Shown: piece after piece, positions 1 through 7,423 of the stretch | Layout: every line of letters starts with the position of its first letter | How positions within the stretch are numbered: position 1 is the stretch's first letter | Origin: Deltaproteobacteria bacterium | GTDB lineage: Bacteria; Desulfobacterota; Desulfobacteria; Desulfobacterales; B30-G6 | Direction: 5' to 3' | DNA length: 10,007 bases | Assembly (NCBI GenBank): GCA_003647375.1 | Contig: QMMS01000161.1 | Location: 1 to 10,007 of the forward strand | Made by a program: the position numbers and the translations under genes | The notes under the pieces: generated by a model | Database searches by the model: none | The model's input: only the letters and a program-made list of their open reading frames with translations | What the model was told of the DNA's origin: nothing

Positions 1-212
1 GGTGATCCAATGGCGATTTGTGCTGTTTGAGGCGCTTAGGGATCCTTACATCAGCGCATGACAATGAAAATCCAATATGAAAACCCGGTCATTTTGAAGC
101 CATGCCTGCTTAACCATATGGCCAGCGCTGATGTTAGGAGTCCTTGCGGCGAGTTCACAAAGCGCCAGGGGATTATTCATTTCGTGTTCGCTCAACCCCG
201 AAAATTGAGCTA
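1..212. other. region downstream of clpA without a recognised gene
   Basis: In minus sense, clpA ends in TAA followed at once by TAG, then by a small inverted repeat (GCTCAA/TTGAGC, 190-210, 9-nt loop) with no T-tract. A 44-codon frame runs from ATG at 180 to TAA at 46-48 and begins MNNPLALCELAARTPN. It lacks a good ribosome binding site, and its protein is not recognised; it could be a fragment or part of a dispersed non-coding repeat. The aat gene, which often follows clpA in related bacteria, does not start here. Confidence 0.35.
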
Positions 213-2483
213 TTAAGTCGTTGCCGCAGCAATGACCGTTTGTCGCGTTGTCATTTGAAAAGAAAGTTTATCGCCGTCCCTTTCAATGAGAACAAGACCG
301 CCCTTTTCCAGTTTTCCGAAAAGAATTTCATCGGACAGCACGTCCTTGATCTCGGTCTGCATCAATCTTGTCAGGGGTCTGGCACCATACCGGGGGTCAT
401 GACCCTTTTGGGCCATCCAGTCCCTTGCCTCCGGTGAAATCTCAATCCTTACTTTTCGGGGAATCAACTGGTCATTCAATTCCTTGACAAACTTATCCAC
501 AATCAGCCCCATGATATCCGTCGACAGTGAATTAAACGTAATGATGGTATCGAGCCGATTTCTGAATTCCGGGTTGAATATTTTTTCGATGGCCTTTTTC
601 CCTTTGAATGCCGTATCGGATTTGGGGTCCCCGAAGCCGATAGTCTGGGCGCTCATTTCACGAGTTCCGGCATTGGACGTCATGATCATGATGACATTGC
701 GGAAATCGGCCTTTTTCCCGTTGTTGTCCGTCAAGGTTGCATGATCCATCACCTGCAGCAATATGCTGAACAGATCCTGGTGGGCTTTTTCAATTTCATC
801 GAGCAGAAGGACACAGTACGGATGCTTGCGAATACCGTCCGTCAAAAGTCCACCCTGATCGAATCCGATATAACCCGGCGGCGCTCCAATCAGCCGGGCG
901 ATGGCATGTTTCTCCATGTACTCGCTCATATCAAACCGCATGAACTCGATACCCAGATTTTTCGCTATCTGGATGGCGACCTCTGTCTTTCCGACACCCG
1001 TAGGCCCTGTAAACAGAAAGGAACCTATAGGATGACCGGGGAAACCCAGCCCAGCCCTGGACCGCTTTATGGAAGTTACCAGAGAAGCAATGGCTTCGTC
1101 CTGGCCGTAAACATATTCTTTGAGACGACTTTCGAGTGTCGAAAGATTGGTCCGGTCATTTGTCGAAACGCTTCTGGTGGGAATTCGGGCCATTTTTGCA
1201 ACGATTTTTTCGATGTCCGACGGATTGATTCTCTTTCGTCGGGTGGATCCCAAAAGCCTGACAAATGCGCCTGCCTCGTCCATGACATCAATGGCCTTGT
1301 CAGGGAGATATCGATCATTCAGGTGCTTGGCAGCCAGTTCTGCCGCCGCCTTCAATGCCGTGTCGCTGTAACGGATATTGTGATGCGCTTCATACCTCGA
1401 GCGCAGGCCCTTCAGGATTTTCACTGTTTCATCCACGGGTGGTTCCGCAATTTCGATTTTTTCAAAACGCCTGGAAAATGCTCGATCTTTATCGAAATGA
1501 TTTTTGTATTCCTCATAGGTCGTTGAACCAATACAGCGCAAGTCACCGGAGCCGAGTACCGGCTTCAGAATATTGGAAGCATCCATCGAACCGGAACTCG
1601 TGGCACCTGCTCCTACAATGGTATGGATTTCATCGATAAAGAGGATCGAATTCGGGATACTGATGAGTTTTGAAATGACCCCTTTAAGCCGCTGCTCGAA
1701 ATCACCCCGGAACTTCGTTCCAGCAAGAAGAGCTCCCAGATCAAGGGCATAAATACGGATATCTTTCAGGATGTCCGGGACATCCCCCTCCGCTATCCGC
1801 TGTACCAGACCCTCTGCCATAGCAGTCTTTCCGACTCCGGGATCACCAACGAAAACCGGGTTGTTCTTTCGTCGTCTGCAGAGAACCTGCATGGTCCGTT
1901 CCAATTCAAGCTGCCTGCCGATGAGCGGATCCAGTTTCCCCTGGGCGGCTCTTTCCATAAGATCGATGGTAAAAAGCGCCAATGGATCCGATTTCTTTTT
2001 CTTCTCTCTCTGGTCCGGTCTGGAAAGCCCGCTGTCTCCAGGCTTTACAAATTCGCTGTGGATGTCGTGCGAAATGTAATTCAAGATATCGAAACGCGTG
2101 ACACCCTCCGATTTTAAAAAATTATCGGCATGGGAATTCTTTTCCTGGAAAATGGATGCCAGGATATCCCCCACAGCCACTTCCTGCTTTTCAGCCGAGC
2201 GGGCGTGGTTGACGGCCCGCTGGATAACCCGCTGAAAACCGATGGTCTGCTGCAGAACATACTCCGATCCTTCCGGAATGCACTCAATCCGCTCTGAAAA
2301 GAATTTTTCAAGCAGTGCCTTGAGGTTGTCTACATTTCCACCACAGTTTTCAATGATGTCGACACCACTGTCATCATGCAGGATAGCGTAGAGCACATGT
2401 TCCACGCACACATATTCATGCCGTCTTTTTTTGGCTTCTTTGACAGCGAATCCCAATGTTTCACTGAGTTCTTTACTGATCAT
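213..2483 (-). CDS. clpA: ATP-dependent Clp protease ATP-binding subunit ClpA
   Basis: This is the cytoplasmic double-AAA+ unfoldase that threads substrates, including those delivered by ClpS, into the ClpP protease. At 756 residues it matches the usual ClpA size (about 758). Residues 1-145 form the Clp N-domain. A lysine-rich linker follows near 160-164. The first AAA+ module has Walker A GDPGVGKT at 213-220, pore loop KFRG at 257-260 and Walker B LFIDE at 281-285. The second has Walker A GPTGVGKT at 493-500, pore loop GYIG at 537-540 and Walker B LLLDE at 559-563. The IGF tripeptide at 615-617 sits where ClpA docks on ClpP. The frame stays open upstream to 2591, but the start at 2483 gives the canonical N-terminus MISKELSETL and lies only 2 bp after the clpS stop. 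A GGAG lies 11 nt upstream, inside clpS, which suggests translational coupling. ClpB is excluded by the short linker without a coiled-coil middle domain and by the ClpS partner gene. Confidence 0.97.
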   Translation of the reverse strand: MISKELSETLGFAVKEAKKRRHEYVCVEHVLYAILHDDSGVDIIENCGGNVDNLKALLEKFFSERIECIPEGSEYVLQQTIGFQRVIQRAVNHARSAEKQEVAVGDILASIFQEKNSHADNFLKSEGVTRFDILNYISHDIHSEFVKPGDSGLSRPDQREKKKKSDPLALFTIDLMERAAQGKLDPLIGRQLELERTMQVLCRRRKNNPVFVGDPGVGKTAMAEGLVQRIAEGDVPDILKDIRIYALDLGALLAGTKFRGDFEQRLKGVISKLISIPNSILFIDEIHTIVGAGATSSGSMDASNILKPVLGSGDLRCIGSTTYEEYKNHFDKDRAFSRRFEKIEIAEPPVDETVKILKGLRSRYEAHHNIRYSDTALKAAAELAAKHLNDRYLPDKAIDVMDEAGAFVRLLGSTRRKRINPSDIEKIVAKMARIPTRSVSTNDRTNLSTLESRLKEYVYGQDEAIASLVTSIKRSRAGLGFPGHPIGSFLFTGPTGVGKTEVAIQIAKNLGIEFMRFDMSEYMEKHAIARLIGAPPGYIGFDQGGLLTDGIRKHPYCVLLLDEIEKAHQDLFSILLQVMDHATLTDNNGKKADFRNVIMIMTSNAGTREMSAQTIGFGDPKSDTAFKGKKAIEKIFNPEFRNRLDTIITFNSLSTDIMGLIVDKFVKELNDQLIPRKVRIEISPEARDWMAQKGHDPRYGARPLTRLMQTEIKDVLSDEILFGKLEKGGLVLIERDGDKLSFQMTTRQTVIAAATT

Positions 2484-2485
2484 TT

Positions 2486-2800
2486 TTATGCTTTCTCCAT
2501 AGAGCATTTTAACGGGAAGTCGCTCGTTCTTGCGAGCACTTCTACAATCCCCACTTTGGTTTCCGCTATCTCGTAAGGATAGGTCCCGCAAATTCCGATA
2601 CCGTTTCTGTGGACATTCAGCATGATGCGTGTCGCATCTTCCATGGACCGATTGAATACAACCATCAGGATCTCGATGACGAACTCCATGGTGGTATAAT
2701 CGTCATTATGGATCAGCACCCGGTAGAATGGCGGCTCCTGGACGCGTTTATGCGTCCTGGTTTGCTTATCTGTTGCAATATCGGTTTTGGACATGTTCAT
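2486..2800 (-). CDS. clpS: ATP-dependent Clp protease adaptor ClpS
   Basis: ClpS is the small adaptor that recognises N-degron substrates and hands them to ClpA. From this start the protein has 104 residues (E. coli ClpS has 106). A disordered tail of about 22 residues precedes the core. The degron-pocket residues are visible: N32, D33, D34 (HNDDYT), gatekeeper M38 and H64 (NVHRNG). These match E. coli N34, D35, D36, M40 and H66 with a constant offset. The C-terminal core contains ICGTYPYEIAETK and ends in CSMEKA, typical of the family. The frame is open upstream only to a TTG at 2872, and the extra residues do not look like ClpS, so the ATG at 2800 is preferred; the ATG at 2794 is an alternative. 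No convincing ribosome binding site precedes either ATG, whereas a strong one precedes a tiny upstream frame at 2826-2846. It forms an operon with clpA. Confidence 0.95.
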   Translation of the reverse strand: MNMSKTDIATDKQTRTHKRVQEPPFYRVLIHNDDYTTMEFVIEILMVVFNRSMEDATRIMLNVHRNGIGICGTYPYEIAETKVGIVEVLARTSDFPLKCSMEKA

Positions 2801-2825
2801 TTTACATGGTCGGCTGTAATAAATT

Positions 2826-2846
2826 CTAAATCCGAGAATTCGGCAT
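2826..2846 (-). other. possible six-codon upstream ORF in the clpS leader
   Basis: ATG at 2846 opens a frame encoding MPNSRI and closed by TAG at 2828-2826. An AGAGGT motif (plus-strand 2855-2860) lies 8 nt upstream of the ATG, which is ideal spacing and better than anything ahead of clpS itself. The stop is 25 nt before the clpS ATG. The frame lies between the predicted clpS promoter and clpS, so it should be in the transcript. It could be a translated leader or a chance match; nothing in the peptide suggests a function. Confidence 0.3.
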
Positions 2847-2901
2847 AGCCAATTACCTCTGACCTGGCCCAAAAGACCAAGTTTTCGATACTGAATAACT
2901 T

Positions 2902-2930
2902 ATTATAATCATCAAGACACTGGTTTGTAA
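2902..2930 (-). promoter_or_regulatory. sigma70-type promoter for clpS-clpA
   Basis: On the minus strand, TTACAA (-35, plus 2925-2930) and a perfect TATAAT (-10, plus 2902-2907) are separated by 17 bp. Transcription would start near 2895 and leave a leader of about 95 nt before clpS. This separates clpS-clpA from the secA-phosphoesterase unit upstream. Confidence 0.7.
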
Positions 2931-2936
2931 AGGGGC

Positions 2937-2961
2937 ATCCAACTCAGACTTTCAGTTGGAT
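2937..2961 (-). terminator. hairpin over the phosphoesterase stop codon, possible terminator
   Basis: On the minus strand a perfect 8-bp stem, ATCCAACT and AGTTGGAT, encloses a 9-nt loop. The loop-proximal part of the second arm holds the TGA stop of the phosphoesterase gene. The hairpin is followed by GCCCCTTTAC, a poor T-tract, so it may stabilise the 3' end rather than terminate efficiently. It ends 6 bp before the -35 box of the clpS promoter. Confidence 0.35.
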
Positions 2962-3447
2962 AAGTTGGGCATCCAGCCGGCCATTGTAAAGGACAAGCTT
3001 TCCAATCGACACGGGATGCCCTTGTCTTTGCTGCCCTGCACTGCCGGGATTTAGAAATAGAACATTGTCCTGCTCATCGATAAGAGGACGGTGCGTATGA
3101 CCGGTGATAATCGCCTGATAGTCTTGTAACGCCATTTGACGATCGATCCATTCAATATCATGAATTAAAAACAGCTTGGTCTTACCGATGACAAGGGATT
3201 TTGAAACGGGAAGTCGATCTGCCCAGTTCCCGTAATCCATGTTACCTCTGACCACCACCACCGGCGCAACAATTTCCAGGTGATCGATCACTTCAGGATC
3301 CCCGACATCACCTGCGTGGAGAATGAGATCCACACCTTTGAAGGATTTAATCACTTCCGGGCGTAACAGGCCGTGTGTATCGGATATGACACCGAGGGTG
3401 AAAGATTTTGATTCGGTATTGTCTATTTTTTTATATTCGGTTGGCAT
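2944..3447 (-). CDS. YfcE/MJ0936-family metallophosphoesterase
   Basis: This 167-residue protein belongs to the small calcineurin-like phosphoesterases of the YfcE/MJ0936 group, which hydrolyse phosphodiesters in vitro and have poorly known cellular roles. The metal-binding motifs appear in order: DTH at 23-25, GD at 46-47, GNMD at 68-71 (usually GNCD or GNNH), HD at 96-97 where relatives often have HG, and GHTH at 116-119. A polar extension of about 16 residues precedes the first strand; the core alone is close to the usual length of 150-160. There is no signal peptide, so it is likely cytoplasmic. Its ATG lies 3 bp after the secA stop, so it is almost certainly co-transcribed and translationally coupled with secA. 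No strong ribosome binding site is visible. The substrate cannot be inferred from the sequence. Confidence 0.9.
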   Translation of the reverse strand: MPTEYKKIDNTESKSFTLGVISDTHGLLRPEVIKSFKGVDLILHAGDVGDPEVIDHLEIVAPVVVVRGNMDYGNWADRLPVSKSLVIGKTKLFLIHDIEWIDRQMALQDYQAIITGHTHRPLIDEQDNVLFLNPGSAGQQRQGHPVSIGKLVLYNGRLDAQLIQLKV

Positions 3448-3450
3448 TCT

Positions 3451-5979
3451 TCATTGTCCGCAGCACTTTTTGTACTTTTTCCCGCTGCCGCAGGGGCATG
3501 GCGCATTACGACCAACTTTCTTGGCGGATCGCGTCGCCGGTTTTCTTTTAGTTGCTGCCGTGTCACCACCGGAAAACACCATTGGTGACTCCTCAGGCTT
3601 GTGCATCTCCTTTAGGTCCTCGGGTTCTGCCAGCTGAATTCGGTATAGAATCGAAAGCGTCTCCTCCTGAACCCTCGATATCATCTCCTGGAACATCTCA
3701 AACCCCTCTTTTTTATAGATAATCAAGGGATTTTGCTGCGCATATCCTCTGAGTCCTATCCCTTCTTTCAGGTGATCCATGCTGAGCAGGTGGTCCTTCC
3801 ATAACTGGTCTACCGTCTGCAGCAAAATATAGCGTTCCAGGTTTCTGAATTCATCCGGACCGATAAGGGTTTCTTTCTCGTGGAAAGCCGCAATGGCATC
3901 ATCGTAAATCAACTGAGCAAGCCCCTCGCTGTTCAAACCATTGAGTGTATCTTCATCAGGTTTACCGATTTTCAAATTGAACTGCTTGAAAACCGCATCA
4001 TCGATCCCTTTGAAATCCCATTCTTCGGGCAAAGTTTTTTCATCTGCAAATAATTCAGCGATCTCGGAAGCCTTGTCAAATATGATGTCCTGAACGGTTT
4101 CCTTCAGGTTTTTCCCATCCAGCGCTTCACGCCGCTGCCTGTAAATAACTTCCCGCTGTTGGTTCATGACATCGTCATACTCAAGCAGGTGTTTACGAAT
4201 ATCAAAGTTGTGACCTTCAACCTTGGCCTGTGCATTCTCGATAGCTCGGCTGATCAGGCCATGCTCAATGGGCTCACCCTCCTCCATGCCTAGCTTTTCC
4301 ATGATTCCGGTGATTCTTTCACCGCCGAATATGCGCAAAAGATCGTCTTCCAGGGATAGATAAAACCGTGAGGACCCGGGGTCCCCCTGGCGACCTGATC
4401 GCCCCCTCAGCTGATTATCGATTCGACGACTCTCATGACGCTCGGTTCCTAATATATGGAGCCCTCCCAGATCGGTCACACCTTCACCCAGTACGATATC
4501 CGTACCACGACCCGCCATGTTGGTGGATATCGTGACGGCCCCTTTTTGGCCGGCCATGGAAATGATCTCGGCCTCTTTCTCATGGTTCTTGGCATTCAGA
4601 ACTTCATGCTGGATACCTCTTTTTTTCAACTTTTTGCTCAGCCCTTCGGAAACATCGATGGATATGGTCCCCACCAGGACCGGCTGGCCTCTTTGGTTGA
4701 GTTCCACGATTTCATCCATGACCGCTTCATATTTTTCCCTGCGTGTTTTGTAGATGACATCTGAAAAATCTTTACGGATCATGTCCTGGTTGGTTGGGAT
4801 GACTGAGACGTCGAGTTGATAGATCTTTTTGAATTCAGCCGCCTCTGTGTCTGCGGTACCGGTCATGCCGGCAAGTTTATTGTACATTCTAAAATAATTC
4901 TGAAATGTGACGGTTGCCAGTGTCTGATTCTCATTTTCGATTTTAACATTCTCTTTAGCTTCAAGCGCCTGGTGCAGACCTTCACTATAGCGCCTTCCCG
5001 GCATCAAACGGCCGGTAAACTCATCCACAATGATGACCTCACCGTTTTTAACGATATAGTCTACATCCCTTTTGAACAGGGCGTGGGCTTTAACGGCCTG
5101 ATTGATATGATGCAGAAGTTCGATGTGCTTGGGATCATACAGATTGTCGACCTTCAGGATACCCTCTGCATTAGCAACACCCTCTTCTGTGAGAACAGCG
5201 GCTCGTGCTTTCTCGTCAATGGTGAAATCCCGTTCACGCTTCAACTTGGGAATAATGTTGTTAACCTGGTAGTAGAGGTGGGTCGATTTTTCGGCAGGAC
5301 CGGAAATAATCAATGGGGTTCGCGCCTCATCGATCAGGATGCTGTCCACTTCATCGACAATGACATAATTCAACCCGGGTTGCACCAGAGATTTGCGGTC
5401 AAACTTCATGTTGTCCCGGAGGTAATCGAACCCGAACTCGTTGTTTGTTCCATAGGTAATGTCTGAGCCATAGGCAGTTTTACGCTCGTTGTCATCGATA
5501 CCATGAACGATTGTGCCGACGGACAAGCCGAGAAAATGATAGAGCTTTCCCATCCACTCCGTATCGCGTGTTGCCAGATAGTCATTGACCGTAATAATGT
5601 GGACGCCTTTTCCCGTCAAAGCATTCAAATAGGCCGCCAGCGTGGCCACAAGTGTTTTCCCCTCACCGGTTTTCATCTCAGCAATGCATCCATTGTGGAG
5701 CACTACCCCGCCGATGAGCTGAACGTCGAAATGACGCATCCCCAATGCGCGCACAGATGCTTCACGAGCCGTAGCAAACGCTTCGGGCAGAATGTCATCC
5801 AGGGATTCGCCATTTACCAGACGCTCCTTGAATCGAAGGGTCTGCTTTGCAAGCTGCACATCGTCCATAGCCTGAACAGTCGGCTCAAGGCTGTTGATTT
5901 GATCAACAATGGGTTGAATCTTCTTCAACTCTCGTTCATTTTTACTGCCAAATATTTTTGTTAAAAAATTCATAACCAT
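3451..5979 (-). CDS. secA: protein translocase subunit SecA
   Basis: SecA is the motor ATPase that drives unfolded preproteins through SecYEG. The 842-residue protein starts with the amphipathic SecA N-terminus ([14 protein letters not shown]). NBD1 has Walker A TGEGKT at 104-109 and DEVD at 209-212, followed by the [12 protein letters not shown] signature. The preprotein-crosslinking region occupies roughly 228-375. NBD2 carries MAGRGTD at 488-494 and the arginine-finger motif [13 protein letters not shown] at 523-535. Helical scaffold and wing domains follow. The C-terminal tail ends in a zinc-binding SEC-C motif, [13 protein letters not shown], with C828, C830, C839 and C840; this tail contacts SecB and ribosomes in other bacteria. 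It is about 60 residues shorter than E. coli SecA. The first ATG (5979) is chosen because GGAGGTGA lies 9 nt upstream; the second in-frame ATG (5973) is 15 nt away. It heads an operon with the phosphoesterase gene. Confidence 0.98.
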   Translation of the reverse strand: MVMNFLTKIFGSKNERELKKIQPIVDQINSLEPTVQAMDDVQLAKQTLRFKERLVNGESLDDILPEAFATAREASVRALGMRHFDVQLIGGVVLHNGCIAEMKTGEGKTLVATLAAYLNALTGKGVHIITVNDYLATRDTEWMGKLYHFLGLSVGTIVHGIDDNERKTAYGSDITYGTNNEFGFDYLRDNMKFDRKSLVQPGLNYVIVDEVDSILIDEARTPLIISGPAEKSTHLYYQVNNIIPKLKRERDFTIDEKARAAVLTEEGVANAEGILKVDNLYDPKHIELLHHINQAVKAHALFKRDVDYIVKNGEVIIVDEFTGRLMPGRRYSEGLHQALEAKENVKIENENQTLATVTFQNYFRMYNKLAGMTGTADTEAAEFKKIYQLDVSVIPTNQDMIRKDFSDVIYKTRREKYEAVMDEIVELNQRGQPVLVGTISIDVSEGLSKKLKKRGIQHEVLNAKNHEKEAEIISMAGQKGAVTISTNMAGRGTDIVLGEGVTDLGGLHILGTERHESRRIDNQLRGRSGRQGDPGSSRFYLSLEDDLLRIFGGERITGIMEKLGMEEGEPIEHGLISRAIENAQAKVEGHNFDIRKHLLEYDDVMNQQREVIYRQRREALDGKNLKETVQDIIFDKASEIAELFADEKTLPEEWDFKGIDDAVFKQFNLKIGKPDEDTLNGLNSEGLAQLIYDDAIAAFHEKETLIGPDEFRNLERYILLQTVDQLWKDHLLSMDHLKEGIGLRGYAQQNPLIIYKKEGFEMFQEMISRVQEETLSILYRIQLAEPEDLKEMHKPEESPMVFSGGDTAATKRKPATRSAKKVGRNAPCPCGSGKKYKKCCGQ

Positions 5980-5988
5980 GTGAAAATG

Positions 5989-5996
5989 TCACCTCC
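5989..5996 (-). promoter_or_regulatory. ribosome binding site of secA
   Basis: GGAGGTGA on the minus strand is fully complementary to the canonical 3' end of 16S rRNA (TCACCTCC on the plus strand). It lies 9 nt before the ATG at 5979 and decides between the two closely spaced ATG codons at 5979 and 5973. Confidence 0.85.
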
Positions 5997-6029
5997 GAGA
6001 ATAAATTCGCTTGGCGATTTTTTTAAAAC

Positions 6030-6053
6030 GCGACGTTGTCGCTTATATATAAG
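6030..6053 (-). promoter_or_regulatory. hairpin and TATATA palindrome ahead of secA, possible promoter region
   Basis: Reading the minus strand, CTTATATATAAG (a perfect 12-bp palindrome, 6053-6042) runs directly into GCGAC-AAC-GTCGC (5-bp stem, 6042-6030), then GTTTTAAAAAAA. TATATA at 6045-6050 is a reasonable -10 box, but no good -35 lies 16-18 bp upstream. If it is the promoter, the hairpin would sit at the very 5' end of the secA leader. Otherwise the hairpin and the following T/A run could act as a weak attenuator. Confidence 0.3.
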
Positions 6054-6075
6054 GGTTGTCATAAACCTAAATAAG

Positions 6076-6123
6076 TTAATACAGATAGATCACCAAGGCA
6101 ATGGTAAAACCCACGTTTCGCAT
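6076..6123 (-). CDS. possible hydrophobic 15-codon leader ORF upstream of secA
   Basis: ATG at 6123 begins a frame encoding MRNVGFTIALVIYLY and closed by TAA. AGGA (plus-strand TCCT, 6132-6135) lies 8 nt upstream, giving a credible ribosome binding site. The peptide has one arginine near the N-terminus followed by an almost wholly hydrophobic run, like a minimal signal or membrane segment. It sits in the 267-bp gap between the M23 peptidase gene and secA, 96 bp ahead of secA. Some bacteria regulate secA through an exported upstream peptide (SecM, VemP, MifM-type logic), but this frame is far shorter and shows no recognisable arrest motif. It may be chance. Confidence 0.25.
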   Translation of the reverse strand: MRNVGFTIALVIYLY

Positions 6124-6246
6124 TAATTAATTCCTAAGATGAGCGTTTCATATTTTAAGAATGTGGGATTTAGATATAATTTCAAAGGATTTGTTTTGAA
6201 AAAGAAGCCGTCTGGAATCAATGGCAACAAGTCAGCGATGCCATGA

Positions 6247-7176
6247 CTAGTTTAGGATATACTTGGCTGGATTGACGGGAACACCGTTGAGATGAACCTC
6301 ATAGTGAAGGTGCGGGCCGGTACTTCGTCCGGTGTTGCCCATTTCTGCAATGATATCTCCCCTCTTGACCGGCTCACCCCGCTTTTTTAAAATCGCTTTG
6401 AGATGACCGTAACGGGTTACCATACCATGGCCGTGATCGATAACGAGTGCTTTGCCCAAAAGGCCTCTTCTGCCGGTAAATTTTACAACCCCATCGGCAG
6501 GTGCTATTATCTGAGTGCCTTCTCTATTGGCGATATCAAGCCCTTTGTGAAGTTCCCTCCGGCCCGTAAAAGGTGAATTTCGGTATCCGAATCGAGACGT
6601 CATCCATCCCTTGACAGGTCGAATGGCGGGGGTACACGCCAGGAGATTTCTCTGGCCTTCAAGTGCCTTCAGGAGGGATGAAAAACCGGTCTTTTGATTG
6701 GAAGTCGCAAGATCCAGATTGTCCACCTGTTCATGCATCTCTTTGAGCAGACCGGTCTGTCTTTTTGCCAAGTCAACATTGGTTGCCAGGTCACCGGGTA
6801 TAGAGCCGCCAACCCCAAACAGACTCTCCTGTTCGTTCTCCTGGTCAAGATTGGCGATCACCCGGATCTTTTTCTCAAAATTATTGAGGGTCACCAGCTT
6901 TGATTTCAGCTTGTTGATTTCGAAAGTAAAGGCCTGAATTTGGGCATGTTGACCGGCGATGATATCCTTTTGATCACCAATCTGGCTTTGATAGACTTGA
7001 TTGACAAAACCGACTGTTCTGAGTTGATGATAATCGTAGGCTAAATAACCCAGGGCCGTCAGAGCGATAAAACCCACGGCAACGGAAAAATAAATCAGAC
7101 TAACAGGAACCGAAATCTGACTGGCCCGTGAGCCGGTGTTGCTTAAAATAAAAAAAGATATTTTCTTCATGACCAT
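6247..7176 (-). CDS. membrane-anchored M23 family (LytM-type) metallopeptidase
   Basis: This 309-residue protein has a short cytoplasmic N-terminus, one transmembrane segment at about 24-47, a predicted coiled coil at about 60-110, a linker, and a C-terminal LytM/peptidase M23 domain at about 185-307. The zinc ligands are present: H210 and D214 in HKGLD, and H291 of HLH. The catalytic histidines H258 (YGHL) and H289 are also kept, so the enzyme should be active, unlike EnvC- or NlpD-type regulators that lost them. The family cleaves peptidoglycan cross-bridges or stem peptides. The domain faces the periplasm by the positive-inside rule (MKK at the N-terminus). A TTGACA promoter precedes it. 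The start is uncertain by two codons: ATG at 7176 or 7170. AGGG at 7180-7183 is 9 nt from the second and 3 nt from the first, which favours MKKISFFIL as the real N-terminus. Confidence 0.93.
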   Translation of the reverse strand: MVMKKISFFILSNTGSRASQISVPVSLIYFSVAVGFIALTALGYLAYDYHQLRTVGFVNQVYQSQIGDQKDIIAGQHAQIQAFTFEINKLKSKLVTLNNFEKKIRVIANLDQENEQESLFGVGGSIPGDLATNVDLAKRQTGLLKEMHEQVDNLDLATSNQKTGFSSLLKALEGQRNLLACTPAIRPVKGWMTSRFGYRNSPFTGRRELHKGLDIANREGTQIIAPADGVVKFTGRRGLLGKALVIDHGHGMVTRYGHLKAILKKRGEPVKRGDIIAEMGNTGRSTGPHLHYEVHLNGVPVNPAKYILN

Positions 7177-7227
7177 GCGCCCTGGAATTACCCAATTGGA
7201 AACAGAAATTGAGCCCGTTAACCGCTA

Positions 7228-7256
7228 TTTTTACCACGACTGAAACAGCGTGTCAA
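7228..7256 (-). promoter_or_regulatory. sigma70-type promoter for the M23 peptidase gene
   Basis: On the minus strand a perfect TTGACA (-35, plus 7251-7256) is followed after 17 bp by TAAAAA (-10, plus 7228-7233). Transcription would start near 7221, about 45 nt before the gene. This makes the peptidase gene a unit separate from folD. Confidence 0.65.
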
Positions 7257-7308
7257 GTATGGGCTGCCTTCTAATCCGAACATGACAAAACCAGGATCAT
7301 CCTTCAAC

Positions 7309-7423
7309 CTGAACTGAACAATTTTTATCTCGATCTGCACTAAGGGCTCGCGAAAAAATAACTTCACATTTTCTGCGCGAACCCTAAGTTGGAAGGTGCT
7401 TCATGGAAAATGTTCAGATTAGG
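7309..7423. repeat. nested palindromic element at the 3' end of folD
   Basis: Outer arms at 7309-7327 (CCTGAACTGAACAATTTTT) and 7405-7423 are imperfect inverted repeats, and the second arm covers the folD stop codon. Inside lies a second inverted repeat: CTAAGGGCTCGCG at 7340-7352 pairs with CGCGAACCCTAAG at 7377-7389 (11 of 13 positions). The stretch 7309-7341 is the same as 8364-8396 in 29 of 33 positions and in the same orientation, so this is a diverged relative of the hairpin in the folD leader. No T-tract follows on the minus strand, so it is not a textbook terminator, although such a fold could protect the folD mRNA 3' end. Confidence 0.65.

Larger units (their letters stand above)
5980..6246. 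other. intergenic region between the M23 peptidase gene and secA
   Basis: This 267-bp AT-rich gap holds, in transcription order, a 6-bp inverted repeat (ATGGCA/TGCCAT, 6221-6244) just after the M23 stop, the 15-codon hydrophobic frame, the TATATA palindrome with its hairpin, and the secA ribosome binding site. The inverted repeat has a 12-nt loop and no T-tract after it, so it is not a clear terminator. No other gene or RNA family is recognised. Confidence 0.5.

Noticed and set aside
190..210. Inverted repeat GCTCAA/TTGAGC after clpA as a Rho-independent terminator
   Set aside because: The stem is only 6 bp with a 9-nt loop and no T-run follows on the minus strand.
741..1526. A 261-codon open frame on the plus strand opposite clpA
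   Set aside because: It lies fully antisense to the well-supported clpA, its translation has no recognisable domain, and its composition is that of a reversed coding sequence.
2484..2591. Longer N-terminus for clpA starting at 2591
   Set aside because: It would overlap clpS by about 100 bp and adds residues unlike ClpA; the start at 2483 gives the canonical N-terminus and 2-bp spacing from clpS.
2801..2872. Longer N-terminus for clpS from a TTG at 2872
   Set aside because: The added residues do not resemble ClpS, and the ATG at 2800 gives the usual family length.
4816..5466. A 216-codon open frame on the plus strand opposite secA
   Set aside because: It is antisense to strongly conserved SecA motifs and shows no protein family features; such frames arise from the codon pattern of the real gene.
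6175..6180. TATAAT on the plus strand in the M23-secA gap
   Set aside because: There is no good -35 box at the right distance, and no plus-strand gene lies downstream.
6221..6244. Inverted repeat ATGGCA/TGCCAT after the M23 gene as a terminator
   Set aside because: The stem is short, the loop is 12 nt, and the nearest T-rich stretch is too far downstream.
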